Below, in pieces: positions 20,469 to 29,255 of a stretch of 64,000 bases of DNA (position 1 is the stretch's first letter; each line of letters starts with the position of its first letter). A program made the translations under genes and the position numbers. Source of the DNA: Cyanophora paradoxa (taxonomy: Eukaryota > Glaucocystophyceae > Cyanophorales > Cyanophoraceae); NCBI GenBank assembly GCA_004431415.1, contig QPMI01000079.1, positions 82,151 through 146,150 of the forward strand, in the 5' to 3' direction. Below the pieces are notes generated by a model that was not told the DNA's origin, did not search any database, and saw nothing but the letters and a program-made list of their open reading frames with translations.

Positions 20469-21582
20469 TTATCTACATGCAGGCATTGCGTGCGCATGGT
20501 GTGGCGCTTCGAGGCGGGCGTTCTTGACCGAGAACGCCACCTGGTCCCCCTTCTTGGCCAGACCTTGCTTCTCCCCGTCGCTCTCCGCGTCTCCCTTTGA
20601 TAGCGCGTCGTCTAGATTGTTATGTACGATGAATCTATGCGTTTTCCCGCCGCCGCGCCCGCCCCCCCTCTCCAGGGTTGAGTGCCACCACTGCACCACT
20701 CTAGCAGAGGCGCCCTGCGCGCCCAGCACGCCCCGCAGCACTGGAGATGAATGAAAACGATGTAAATTACATAGAAGTACATCAGAGCACGATCCAATGC
20801 GTCCGGGAAGCGCGGGCAAGGGGTCCGAGCCTGGCCCCATGTCCTTGCCACCACCACCGCCAGCCTCCGAACGCAGCACGGCGCCCTGCACAGCACGCGC
20901 GCGGTGCGCAACATAGTTAGCCTTGCGTAGGAGCACAGCTGGCGCGGGGGTTCTGCCGGGATGCGCACCGGGAGCGACCAGCACCGCAGCAGTGACGGGC
21001 ACCAAGCCAAACCGCGCGGCGGACTCGCCCAATGGCCCCGGCGTAAGCTGTTGACACAAACGATGCCGCCAGCGCGCTGCGGGCGTCGGGCGAGGTCGGG
21101 GTTGGTCGCCGGCAGGCGAGCGGGCGGGCGCAGCGGGCGGACCTCATCATCATGCCAAGGCGAGGACGCCGACCATTCCCGAACGCTTCCAGCACCTTAC
21201 AATCCTGTTTGAAGCACGTTAGACCCGCGCAGCTAGAGCGCCCAGGTCGCCGCACCTTCCAGAGCACACCGCCTGGCGGGCGGGCGGCGCGGTCGCGCTG
21301 TATCGACGCAGATGATGTCTATATGACCTGTGCGGACCTCCTGATACGCCGCCAGGCAGCGCCGAGCTCGCCCGCCTCCGCCACTCCCGCCAGGCAGCGC
21401 CCGAAGACGGCGCCTAGATCAACGGCAAGCTGGGGATCTGTTACGTTCAATCGATAGAGCTTCGAACGCTCTGCTCGCTGTACTAGCCGCGCCTGGCGGA
21501 GTGGTGCCGTTTTGGAGAAAGTGGTGGCGAAAGTGCGGTAATCCGCCAAACCGGGTTGGACTTCAAGTCCTAGGCGGCCCAT
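20469..21582 (-). CDS. Unrecognised gene, multi-exon
   Basis: I do not recognise the family. Minus-strand exon 1 (21582-21328, 85 codons) begins MGRLGLEVQPGLADY and contains LNVTDPQLAVDLGAVFGRCL and AGELGAAWRRIRRSAQ, ending at CAG|GTCATA. A 31-nt exon (21204-21174, DCKVLEAFGN) keeps phase. The next exon starts at 21076 and stays open through FGLVPVTAAVLVAP and LLRKANYVAHRARAV. A last segment reads DDALSKGDAESDGEKQGLAK, then KGDQVAFSVKNARLE, ending TAG-free until TAA near 20469. Intervening parts (about 20640-20850) are probably intron. A hydrophobic run (PVTAAVLVAPGA) may be a membrane segment. Codons are GC-ending like the recognised genes. The model is inference from phase and composition. 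Confidence 0.45.
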
Positions 21583-21793
21583 ACAACTCGAATGTTAATG
21601 CACCTACCCCCCCCACACTTCGCTGTGGATCAGTTTGCAAACACGGGAAGAGGAACAAGAGGAAATTAAATCGGCGGGGCCCGGGGTCGAGGCGCCGGCG
21701 CGGATTCATGATCAAGCTGAATCGAAAATTTAAAGCGGCATCGATATCGAATTGAATCGCAAATGCGCAGCTCTCTCTGAAATTTATAAAGAT

Positions 21794-22666
21794 CTAGAGA
21801 CCCTAAAAGAGGAAAAAGAGGAAATTAAAGCCGCCCCGGCCGGGGCCCGCACCTGGCAGACCTTGCAGGGGGTGCGCCCCGCCAGCTCCGCCTCCTCTCT
21901 CGAGTCGAAGCGCACGAGGTCGGACCGGAAGGGGAGGTGGAACTGCGGCTTGCCCTCGCGGTCGCGCTGGTGCAGGTGGACGCAGCCGCCGACGTGGTGC
22001 CTGCGGGGGCCCGGCGTGTCGATCGCCCAGCGCGCCTCGCGATCGCCGTCGGCATCCGGATCCGGCCGCGGCTCCGGTCGCGGCTCGGCCGCGGCCGGGC
22101 GCTGATAATGTTTCGAGCGCGCATGTGCGCGCTCTACATGTGCACTGCTGTTGAGTCTGGGGTCTTTCATTGCGCGCTCAAGGAACGAGTCCCATCGCTT
22201 CAGTAGCGCTTCATCTTTGGCTTGAACAGCATCTGCGAGTCCGAATATTGACAGCGTTTCGCCCTGTGTGCCCGTCACAAATTAGATTCGATTTCGCGCG
22301 AAAATCAAGAGAGCGCCGGCCCGGCCGGCGCCTTGCATATATACCTCTTGCATTAATTCATCGAATGTATCCTTTTTGTTGGCGCCCGCGGCGCCCGCGA
22401 TCGGCTCGCCCTGCAGAAGCTCGTTACGCGTTCATGATCATGATCATTTTCAAGCTGAGTCGAAATTCGACCGCGGAGACGCGCGCGCGCGCACCTTGGA
22501 GAGCTCCGCGGCCGAGCTTTGCGGCTCCCGGGCGGTCGCCTTCAAATTTTCTGCGACGCGTACTTCGGCTGAATTCGATTCGAATCGCCTCGCTTTGGAA
22601 AAAGCGGCGCGCGCGCGCACCATCGGGGAGGCTGTGCTCCTGCACTGTGCGCTCGAGGACCGACAT
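21794..22666 (-). CDS. Unrecognised five-exon gene with Cys/His C-terminal motif (195 aa)
   Basis: Exons on the minus strand, 22666-22621, 22550-22495, 22410-22345, 22263-21853 and 21802-21794, join in perfect phase with GT-AG introns to give 195 residues. It starts MSVLERTVQEHSLPD, then ENLKATAREPQSSAAELSK, GEPIAGAAGANKKDTFDELM, GETLSIFGLADAVQAKDEAL and LKRWDSFLERAMKDPRLN, a mostly helical N-half. The C-half has HHVGGCVHLHQRDREGKPQF, then LVRFDSREEAELAGRTPCKV and CQ. The 'FDSREEAELAGRTPCKVC' pattern recalls Ada-type and related small zinc-binding modules (xSxEEAxxAGxxPCxxC), with upstream Cys/His as possible further ligands. That similarity is from memory of the motif, not a search. Its first two exons have a diverged copy at 25262-25432. 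Confidence 0.6.
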
Positions 22667-23019
22667 TTCCAGCAGCTGCCGCCGGAAAATAAACTTGAAA
22701 ACAGCTATAGATCGCTATAAAGATCAATTCAGAAGGGGGACGCCGGGAGCCCTAAAAAAGGAGCCCGGATTCTCAAGCTCCCAGCTGCAGCTATAGAGGG
22801 GATCAACAGCTGCAGGTGAGATCTTGAGGGGGGTGAGAAGCTCAATTAATATTGCACACGCGGCAAGGGGAGATCTAGATATCTAGAAGGGCCGAAATTT
22901 CGAGGCTCATGCAGTGGCTTGCGGTCGAGGACCGCCGGCCAAGAAGCTTAATTCTAGCAGCCCCCGCAGTGCGCATGCTGGTGTTTATATAGAGACTAGT
23001 ACTGTGGCCGGTAATTCAC

Positions 23020-24290
23020 TTGCCTGTTCCCCGGCAGGTCCCTGGTCATGATCATCTTGCAGCTCCGTACCCCTTCTTACCTCTTCCCCTTGCTCCTCCA
23101 CTTCCGCCCCCGCGTGGCCCTCTTTCTGACGTCCTCCTGGTTCAGCCCCCTCTTCAGACCATCCTTCTTGCCCCCGCTTCTGCAACTGTGACGCCGGGCG
23201 GCACTATTTTTTTACATGCCCCTCCCGCCACTACGTCCCCGGTCTCTTTGCGTCTGCATCCACTTTCCCAGGTCCGCTTGCAGGCCCCCTCGCCTCCAGA
23301 GCTCGCCATCACTTGGGCCTCCCTCGCCTCCGCTCTCGATTCTCCATACCCTTCGAATAGCCGCCTTCTCTCTCCTCCTCCGCCCTCCCTCCCCCCCTCA
23401 AGCTCCGGGTCCTCGGCCTCTCCCCCGCTTCCGAGTGTTGGCGAGACTGTCCTCTTTTCGGTCTCCCCGTCATTCCGGCTCCCTGCTCCCCCTTCGGCGC
23501 CTCGGGTCCCATCTGCGGGTCCTATCCCGCTTCCTGGCGCTCGTGAGATTCGCCGCCGGCGCCCTCGTCGGGCCCTTGCGCCCTCGAGCTTGTCTCTCTC
23601 TGCGCCGCCCATGACCCTCGTGTCATTTGATCCGGCGCCACCCGACCTTTCTCCTGCTTCGCTGCAGCTGCCCTCTCTTCGGCGCCGGCAGCGCTCCCCG
23701 TCACCTGCTCGCGGCCCTTCCCCTGCCTCTGACCCTTCCTCGGCTCCCTCCTCGCCTCTTCCGTCTCGTAGGCCTCCGCCGCGTTCCCGTCGGCGGATCT
23801 CTCGATCGACCCTGGTCGACTCTCCGCCTGCCACTGTCTGCGGGGTACCTCCGCCACCGTGTTCGGCGCCGGCTGTCAGTACTTTGCTCGGTAGCTCCCC
23901 CGTCGTGGCTCCTCGGGGGCCTCTTCGTCGTCGTCGTTCGCTGGGTTCCGGCTCCGGGTCAGATTTCTCGCCGGGCTTACCTTCTCCTGGCTCTGCTCCT
24001 GGGCCCTCAGCTCCGGGACCGGCTTCCCCGATCTCCTCCCGGACTCGTGGTCGTACCCGTCGACGTCGCCGGCTTGCCGAGCCTGCGTCTCCTTCTACTT
24101 CCCTCCGGCGGTTTGCCGGGCCGGACCCTCCGGCCTTTGTTCTTGATACCGGACCGTCGGACTGCCGCCGTTGCCTTCGTCTTCTGCTTCGCTGGTCGTA
24201 TCCCGCCGGCGCCGGCGTACTTCGTCTTATAGTTTAGTTCGGTCTGGTTCGGATTCTGATCGTAGTGTTGATGCTAGAGTTAGTTTCAAT
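23020..24290 (+). CDS. Pro/Ser/Arg-rich open reading region (possible transposon ORF1-like or cellular low-complexity protein)
   Basis: A 405-codon frame (23020-24237) is open, starting MPVPRQVPGHDHLAAP and rich in Pro, Ser, Leu and Arg-Arg clusters. A second frame is open from 23627 to 24232. A third (from about 24147) runs to the 24282 insertion point and continues in frame beyond it once the insertion is ignored. The strand is strongly pyrimidine-biased, and many codons end in T (CCT, TCT, CGT, CTT), unlike the GC-ending recognised genes. No domain recognised: no reverse transcriptase, zinc knuckle or protease motif seen. It may be a degenerate mobile-element ORF with frameshifts, or simply noncoding low-complexity DNA. 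Confidence 0.35.
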
Positions 24291-24297
24291 ACTAGCT
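24282..24297. repeat. Target-site duplication, left copy
   Basis: AGTTTCAATACTAGCT, repeated exactly at 24724-24739 on the other side of the 426-bp insertion. Confidence 0.85.
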
Positions 24298-24723
24298 TTT
24301 TTTTTTTTGAAAAAGCCCCAAGGGCATATCAGTATATTAGTTAGGCCAGCCCCGCGTATGATCCCGCTGGGGGGCCACAAAGGACGGACTATGGACATGC
24401 TAAGGGTGCTGTGGAGCCTAAGAGCGAGTACTACAGGAGCTACAAGTAGGTGCGGGCCACGAAGGTACAGATGCGGGTGGGTGGATATGGAGGGGGGAGG
24501 TGGTTGCGGTCGTGAGGTTGCAGTATTGAGGGGGGGGCGGAGAGGGCGGGGGGGTAGCGGTAGATCGGGTATGTAGGGAGGGGTGGACCTGAAGGGGGAA
24601 TGGCTGCGAAGGGAGAAAGGAGGCAGGGGGCGGGGTGGAAAGAGGGCACTATTAATATTGGGAGGGGAGCGGCCCATGAAGAGGGATCTACTGGGTGGTG
24701 TCGGCGTCTGCCCCGGCGGCATC
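24298..24723 (-). mobile_element. Retro-type insertion (truncated LINE, SINE or retrocopy), poly-A on minus strand
   Basis: A 426-bp segment flanked by an exact 16-bp direct repeat. Its left end starts with 11 T, so read on the minus strand it ends in a poly-A tail after CCTTGGGGCTTTTTC. A long, exact target-site duplication plus a one-sided A-tail is the hallmark of target-primed reverse transcription by a non-LTR retrotransposon machinery. The body is G-rich on the plus strand and has a minus-strand open frame without a recognisable domain. The source element is not in this window. Confidence 0.75.
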
Positions 24724-24739
24724 AGTTTCAATACTAGCT
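24724..24739. repeat. Target-site duplication, right copy
   Basis: AGTTTCAATACTAGCT, identical to 24282-24297. Confidence 0.85.
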
Positions 24740-25261
24740 ATAGTCCTCGTGCTCGACCTGTTGTTCGCCGTCGTTTGCAGTTCGACTGCCCGCCTCGACC
24801 CCGGCCGGCTTTAGTGATTCCTTTGACTGTCCTTTTGCCTGCTCTTGATCCGCCTGCTCCGCCTCCTGTGTCCTCCTCGACCTCGTGCCGTAGCTCTGCC
24901 CTTTCGCATCGTCCTGCTTCACCTCTGCCTCCACGTCGTCTTGTTGTTCCTCTTACTTGTCTGCTTCCTGTTATTTATCTTTCTCAATTTTGTCCTCCGC
25001 TTCTTAGTGATGTAATTCCTTCCGATATTGATGGTATCTCTAGCTCTGGCTCTTCTTCGTGTCAGTCATCCTCTGCCCCTAGATCTGCTCGGTCTGATTT
25101 ACTTATCGTCTCTTCTCGATCTGTCTCGAGCTCTGTGTCTTTTCTTTTTTATTGTCGATTTTGGCTCTTTGTCTTATCTTTCTTCGTGCTCTTGTCTTAT
25201 CTTTCTTCGTGCTCTTGTCTATTTTGTCTTCGTTATTTCAGCTCGGGAAGAGCGCTCTCGC
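24740..25261 (+). CDS. Continuation of the interrupted low-complexity open frame
   Basis: Open in one frame from the insertion junction onward (YSPRARPVVRRRLQFDC, then Pro/Ser/Leu-rich), in phase with the frame ending at 24297. Composition is T-rich with T-ending codons. A perfect 23-bp tandem duplication of GTCTTATCTTTCTTCGTGCT plus three bases lies at 25171-25216. The region abuts the truncated exon copy at 25262. No domain recognised. Confidence 0.3.
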
Positions 25262-25432
25262 GGCTAACCGAGCTTTGCGGCGCCGGCGCCGCGCGCGCGG
25301 TCGCCTTTGAACTCTCTGCGACCGAATTCGAATCGCCTCGCTTCGGAAATCTAGAGCGGCGCTGACGCGCGCGCGCGCGCGCGCACCTTCGGGGAGGCTG
25401 TGCTCCTGCACCACGCGCTCGAGCACCGACAT
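25262..25432 (-). pseudogene. Truncated two-exon copy of the 21794-22666 gene
   Basis: Minus-strand exon 25432-25387 (46 nt, same length as the parent's exon 1) reads MSVLERVVQEHSLPE against MSVLERTVQEHSLPD. A 71-nt intron with GTGCGCGC donor and GGTCGCAG acceptor matches the parent's 70-nt intron in position and ends. The second exon begins ESSKATARAAPAPQSS against ENLKATAREPQSSA and loses similarity at 25262, where the T-rich open region begins. No copies of exons 3-5 follow. Exonic similarity exceeds intronic similarity, suggesting the copy was once under coding constraint. Confidence 0.65.
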
Positions 25433-27355
25433 TTCGATATGCCGCAGTGCGCTGCGGGGATGACTCAGTGAGAAGGGCTGGCCTTGGGGTCACCAAGTGA
25501 GCTAGAGGGGGGTGCACGTGAGAATTCGCCATACTGGGCGCCGGACGCAATCTAAACGATATACGGGCCGCCTTCGCCCGGTACCAGGCGACGTATCCGC
25601 ATCTGCCGGACCAAAAGTACTAGATTAAATTGCTAGTACCGAGCCAAGACCCCTCTCCGAGGTCCCGGTCCGGCGCCGCCCGGCGGCCCCCGAACCCTAG
25701 GCCCCCTCACGGCGGCGCTTTCCCGGCCCGCCGCCCCCGCCGCCCGCAATGCATGCGCAGCCCCGTCGTACTTTCGAGGCCTCCCGCCCCCCGTCGCGCT
25801 CTCCTGCGATGCCGGGCCGGCCGGCCCCCCCCGCACGCCCGCCCTTCCCGACGGCCGCCCGAATTTTCGAGGGGAGATTTAGAGCTAGAAGGGCCCTACG
25901 TATACGTACGGTAAACGTAGGGGAGCCGCGCGCCGCGGCGCTGAGCTCGGGGCTCCCGGATCCGGATGATCGATATATATCATCGAAGCCTGTAGGTCAA
26001 GGCCTGTAGCCTGCCTACGCCTACGGCAGGGGACTCCGCGGCCGGGAGCTCGCGATCGCGATCGGGGGATCCGGATCCAGATGATCACCGAAGCCTGAAG
26101 CTCATGATCAAGGGCCGGAGCGCATGCGCATGCGCGGCCCGGCATGCACGTGCACTGCGGCCCGCCAGGCCCGCCGGGCAGTATACGCCGCGCGCGCGTA
26201 TATACGTAGCTATATAGTGCAGCTAGCGCTGGCGGCGAGGCATGCAAAATGCGGAGCCTGCAGCTGGCGCCGCGCGCGCGCCCACCGGTACGTATACGGC
26301 GGTACCGCCCGAAGCAGCTGCGCGCACCGCCGCGCAGGCGAGCGCCGAGCGCTAGCGCTATATATAGCTACAGCGCCTAGCCGCGCGCTGAGCTAGTACT
26401 GCGCCTAGCCGGCTAGCCGCGATCAAGCTAGTCGCGAGTTCGGCTCCAGAATCCTCGTACCGCATGTTACGTACGCGTGTACCCGGCGAGGATCAGGGAG
26501 CTCGAGGCGATCCGGAGGCCGGCCGGAACTTCGGAAGCTAGGCTCTAGATATCGATCCGGGATCCTGGATAAGAAGCTGCTCACAGCTGCAGGCTCGTCA
26601 GCCTCAGCAGCTAACTGGCCTCAGCAGCTAGGCCAAACTCCGGCGGTTAGCCAGGCCGACGGCACTACGTACTACGGTATACAGCACGACAGGCCGACGG
26701 CACTACAGCACGCGATGCCACGCGTACGCGCGTAAGCCGCGGCCGGATCGGATTTCTGCCCGAAGCAGCCTGGCAGCAGCTCACTTCATTCCCGTTGCGA
26801 TCTCTAGCTACCAGTCACGGCAGTTTCCGCCTGCGCAGGGCCCGCGGGGCAGATCGGCCAGCACTCGAGCTTCCGAACTTCCGACAGCTGCAGCCTCCGA
26901 ACGGACCGAGCCATAGTGGCAGCCTCCGGCGGGACCAACTTCTTTCCCGAGTCCGCGCGCATACACGCGTACGCAGGACTAGCTATAGTACTGAGGCTGC
27001 GCATGCACGCCATCATCTCGAGTCTAGGCCTGCAAGCTTGAGCTTGTGGCCCAGCACTGCGGCAATTGCAGCAGCGGTGGAGCACGCTTGAAGCTCTCCA
27101 TCGATAACTTCCAGCTGCAGAGCCCAGAATTCACAGCTATCAGTTCTTGCTGGCGCGGTTCCTCAGACTGTAAGAGGGCGAAAGAAGCGGCCCAAGTCTG
27201 TCCAGCTGCTGAGCGCAGCCTCTGAAACTCTCGTGTGCATGTGCGCGCGCCCCTGTGTCTTGATCCCGCCGCGCCTGCGGATGCGCTTCCCACCCATGGC
27301 CATTTGACTGACCCGCGGCCGGCCCCGGCGCCAGCGCGCGGGGCCGGCGGTATCG
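25433..27355. other. Intergenic DNA rich in short palindromes
   Basis: No supported gene. 25900-26420 consists of alternating palindromic words (TACGTATACG, GCGATCGCGATCG, CGCATGCGCATGCGC, GCTATATATAGC). 26640-26720 repeats AGGCCGACGGCACTAC. The last 250 bp would hold the promoter of the next gene; no clear TATA element. Confidence 0.45.
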
Positions 27356-27999
27356 ATGGGTATCCAGGGGCGCTCTGGGAGCATCGCGGCCCGGAGCGAC
27401 GGCGGCGGGTCGGTCATGGGCGGGCGCCGCCCCAGCATGGCCGGCAGCTCCAGCGCCCCGGGGCTCGGCCTCCCCGGCCTCGGGGGGGAGAAGCGCCTCT
27501 CCCGAAAGGACCTCGAGGAGGGTGCCCCCCCCCCCCCCCCCCCCCCCGCGTTCCGCTCACCTGAGCCTCGGAACCCGCCACACCCCTTTCGATCGCAGCC
27601 GTCTTCAGCGTGCTCTACGGTGCCCGCGCCTTCCTTTCATTTCTTTGCCTTTCCGGTTTCCTGGAGCTCACGTTCGAGCACGTACCCCCGCAGTGATGCG
27701 GGCGCAGGAGAGCGCGAACGTTCGCCTGACCGTTCTCAACGTCATCGTCGACTTCCTCCAGGTACCCCCCCTCTATTTCCTTCCCCCTACCAAAAACATT
27801 CCTGAACCCGTGCCCCAGCTCCTCGTCTTCCCCCTGGACGGTTCGAAGTACAACTGGTGGAACCCACCCTACGTCGCGAACGTCGTCCGCGGGCGAGTTG
27901 TACCCCCTACCCTTCCCCTGCCCCGGCCTCTTGAAACGCGTACCCCGCAGAATCCTCAACGCGCTGCCCTACAACTTCCTCAACTACGCCCCCTGTGAG

Positions 28000-28032
<33 letters not shown>

Positions 28033-29206
28033 GCCCCCTTTCATCCAGCGCTCACGTCCGCCGGCGTACCCCCCCGCCAGACCACGTGTACGCGATCGTG
28101 TACGGCCTGGTGGTGGCGCTGGTCGCCGCCTCCGTCGCCGACGCCGCCTGGGTCCTCCACGTGAGCCCCGGCCCGTTCTAGAACTGTAACAGCTATTTAT
28201 ATGAGGCTTCCGATTTCGCCTCCACAGAGCTTCCGAAAGAACCACTTCCGGTTCATGTGGTGCGCTGCCCCTACCCCCCCCCCGCCCCCGCCGTCCCCCC
28301 GCCCCCCCCCCTTCCCCCTCCCCCGCCCCCCCTTACCCTTACCCCCGTCGGAGCCGAGGGTCCCGTGATCGTACCACCCGCCAGGCCCGTCAAGCTCCTC
28401 AAGCTCGCGATCGCCCTGTTCTTCCAGGTACCCCCTCCCGGCCCTTCCTGACCCCACACCCCTTCCCAGCTGAGCTGGTACCCCTCCCGCAAGTCCCTGT
28501 ACCTTTCCTCCGTCGCGATTCTCCTGCGGGCGCTCGACTGCACCTACGTGAACATGAAGGTGCCGTACCCCTCCCGGACCCACGCCCCGGCCCCCGATCC
28601 CGCGTTGCGCCCGAGCTCACCGTACCCCGGCAGGCGCCGTACATGATGACGCAGTACCCGGACGTGCCGTGCTGGGGCTTCCCGAACGGGATTCTCAGCG
28701 TCGTCGCCGTCGTCGCCACGGTGGGCCCCCCCTTTAGCGAGGCAGGCTCCAATCCGACTCACCGCGCCCCTCGCACCCGTGTCCACGCGCAGGTCGTGGT
28801 GGTTATCTTCGCGGGGGCGCTGACCGTCATCCAGACTGAGCCCAACGTGCGCCCGCCGGCCTTTGCCCCAGTCGCGCCGCTGAGGTCGAGGCGGCCGCTC
28901 TGACGGGCTCGGGCCGCGGCGCCTCAGATGAGCACCGACGCGCTCCTCGCCACCGCCACAAGCGAGGCGCCCCCTCCCCCCCCCCCCCCTCCCTCCTCCT
29001 CCACCCCTCCCTCCCTCCCTCCACCCTCCCCTCCCTTCCTTCCCTCCCTCTCTCCCCCCCTCCTCCCCCCCCTCCACCCTCCCCTCCCTTCTCTCCTCCC
29101 CCCTCCCTCTCATCCCTTCCTCCTCCCCCCCCCTCTCTCTCCTCCCACCTCCACCCCCTCCTCCTCCCTCCCTCCCGCCCTCCCGCCCTCCCTCCCCCCC
29201 CTCCCC

Positions 29207-29255
<49 letters not shown>

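Noticed and set aside
21487-21590. tRNA-like hairpin words (GGACTTCAAGTCC) near 21560.
   Set aside because: No acceptor stem or anticodon arm, and the stretch is better explained as the first exon of the minus-strand gene.
22503-25440. Long terminal repeats of an LTR retrotransposon around the T-rich region.
   Set aside because: The flanking similar segments are short exon pairs in the same orientation with diverged introns, lack TG...CA ends, and no polymerase domain lies between them.
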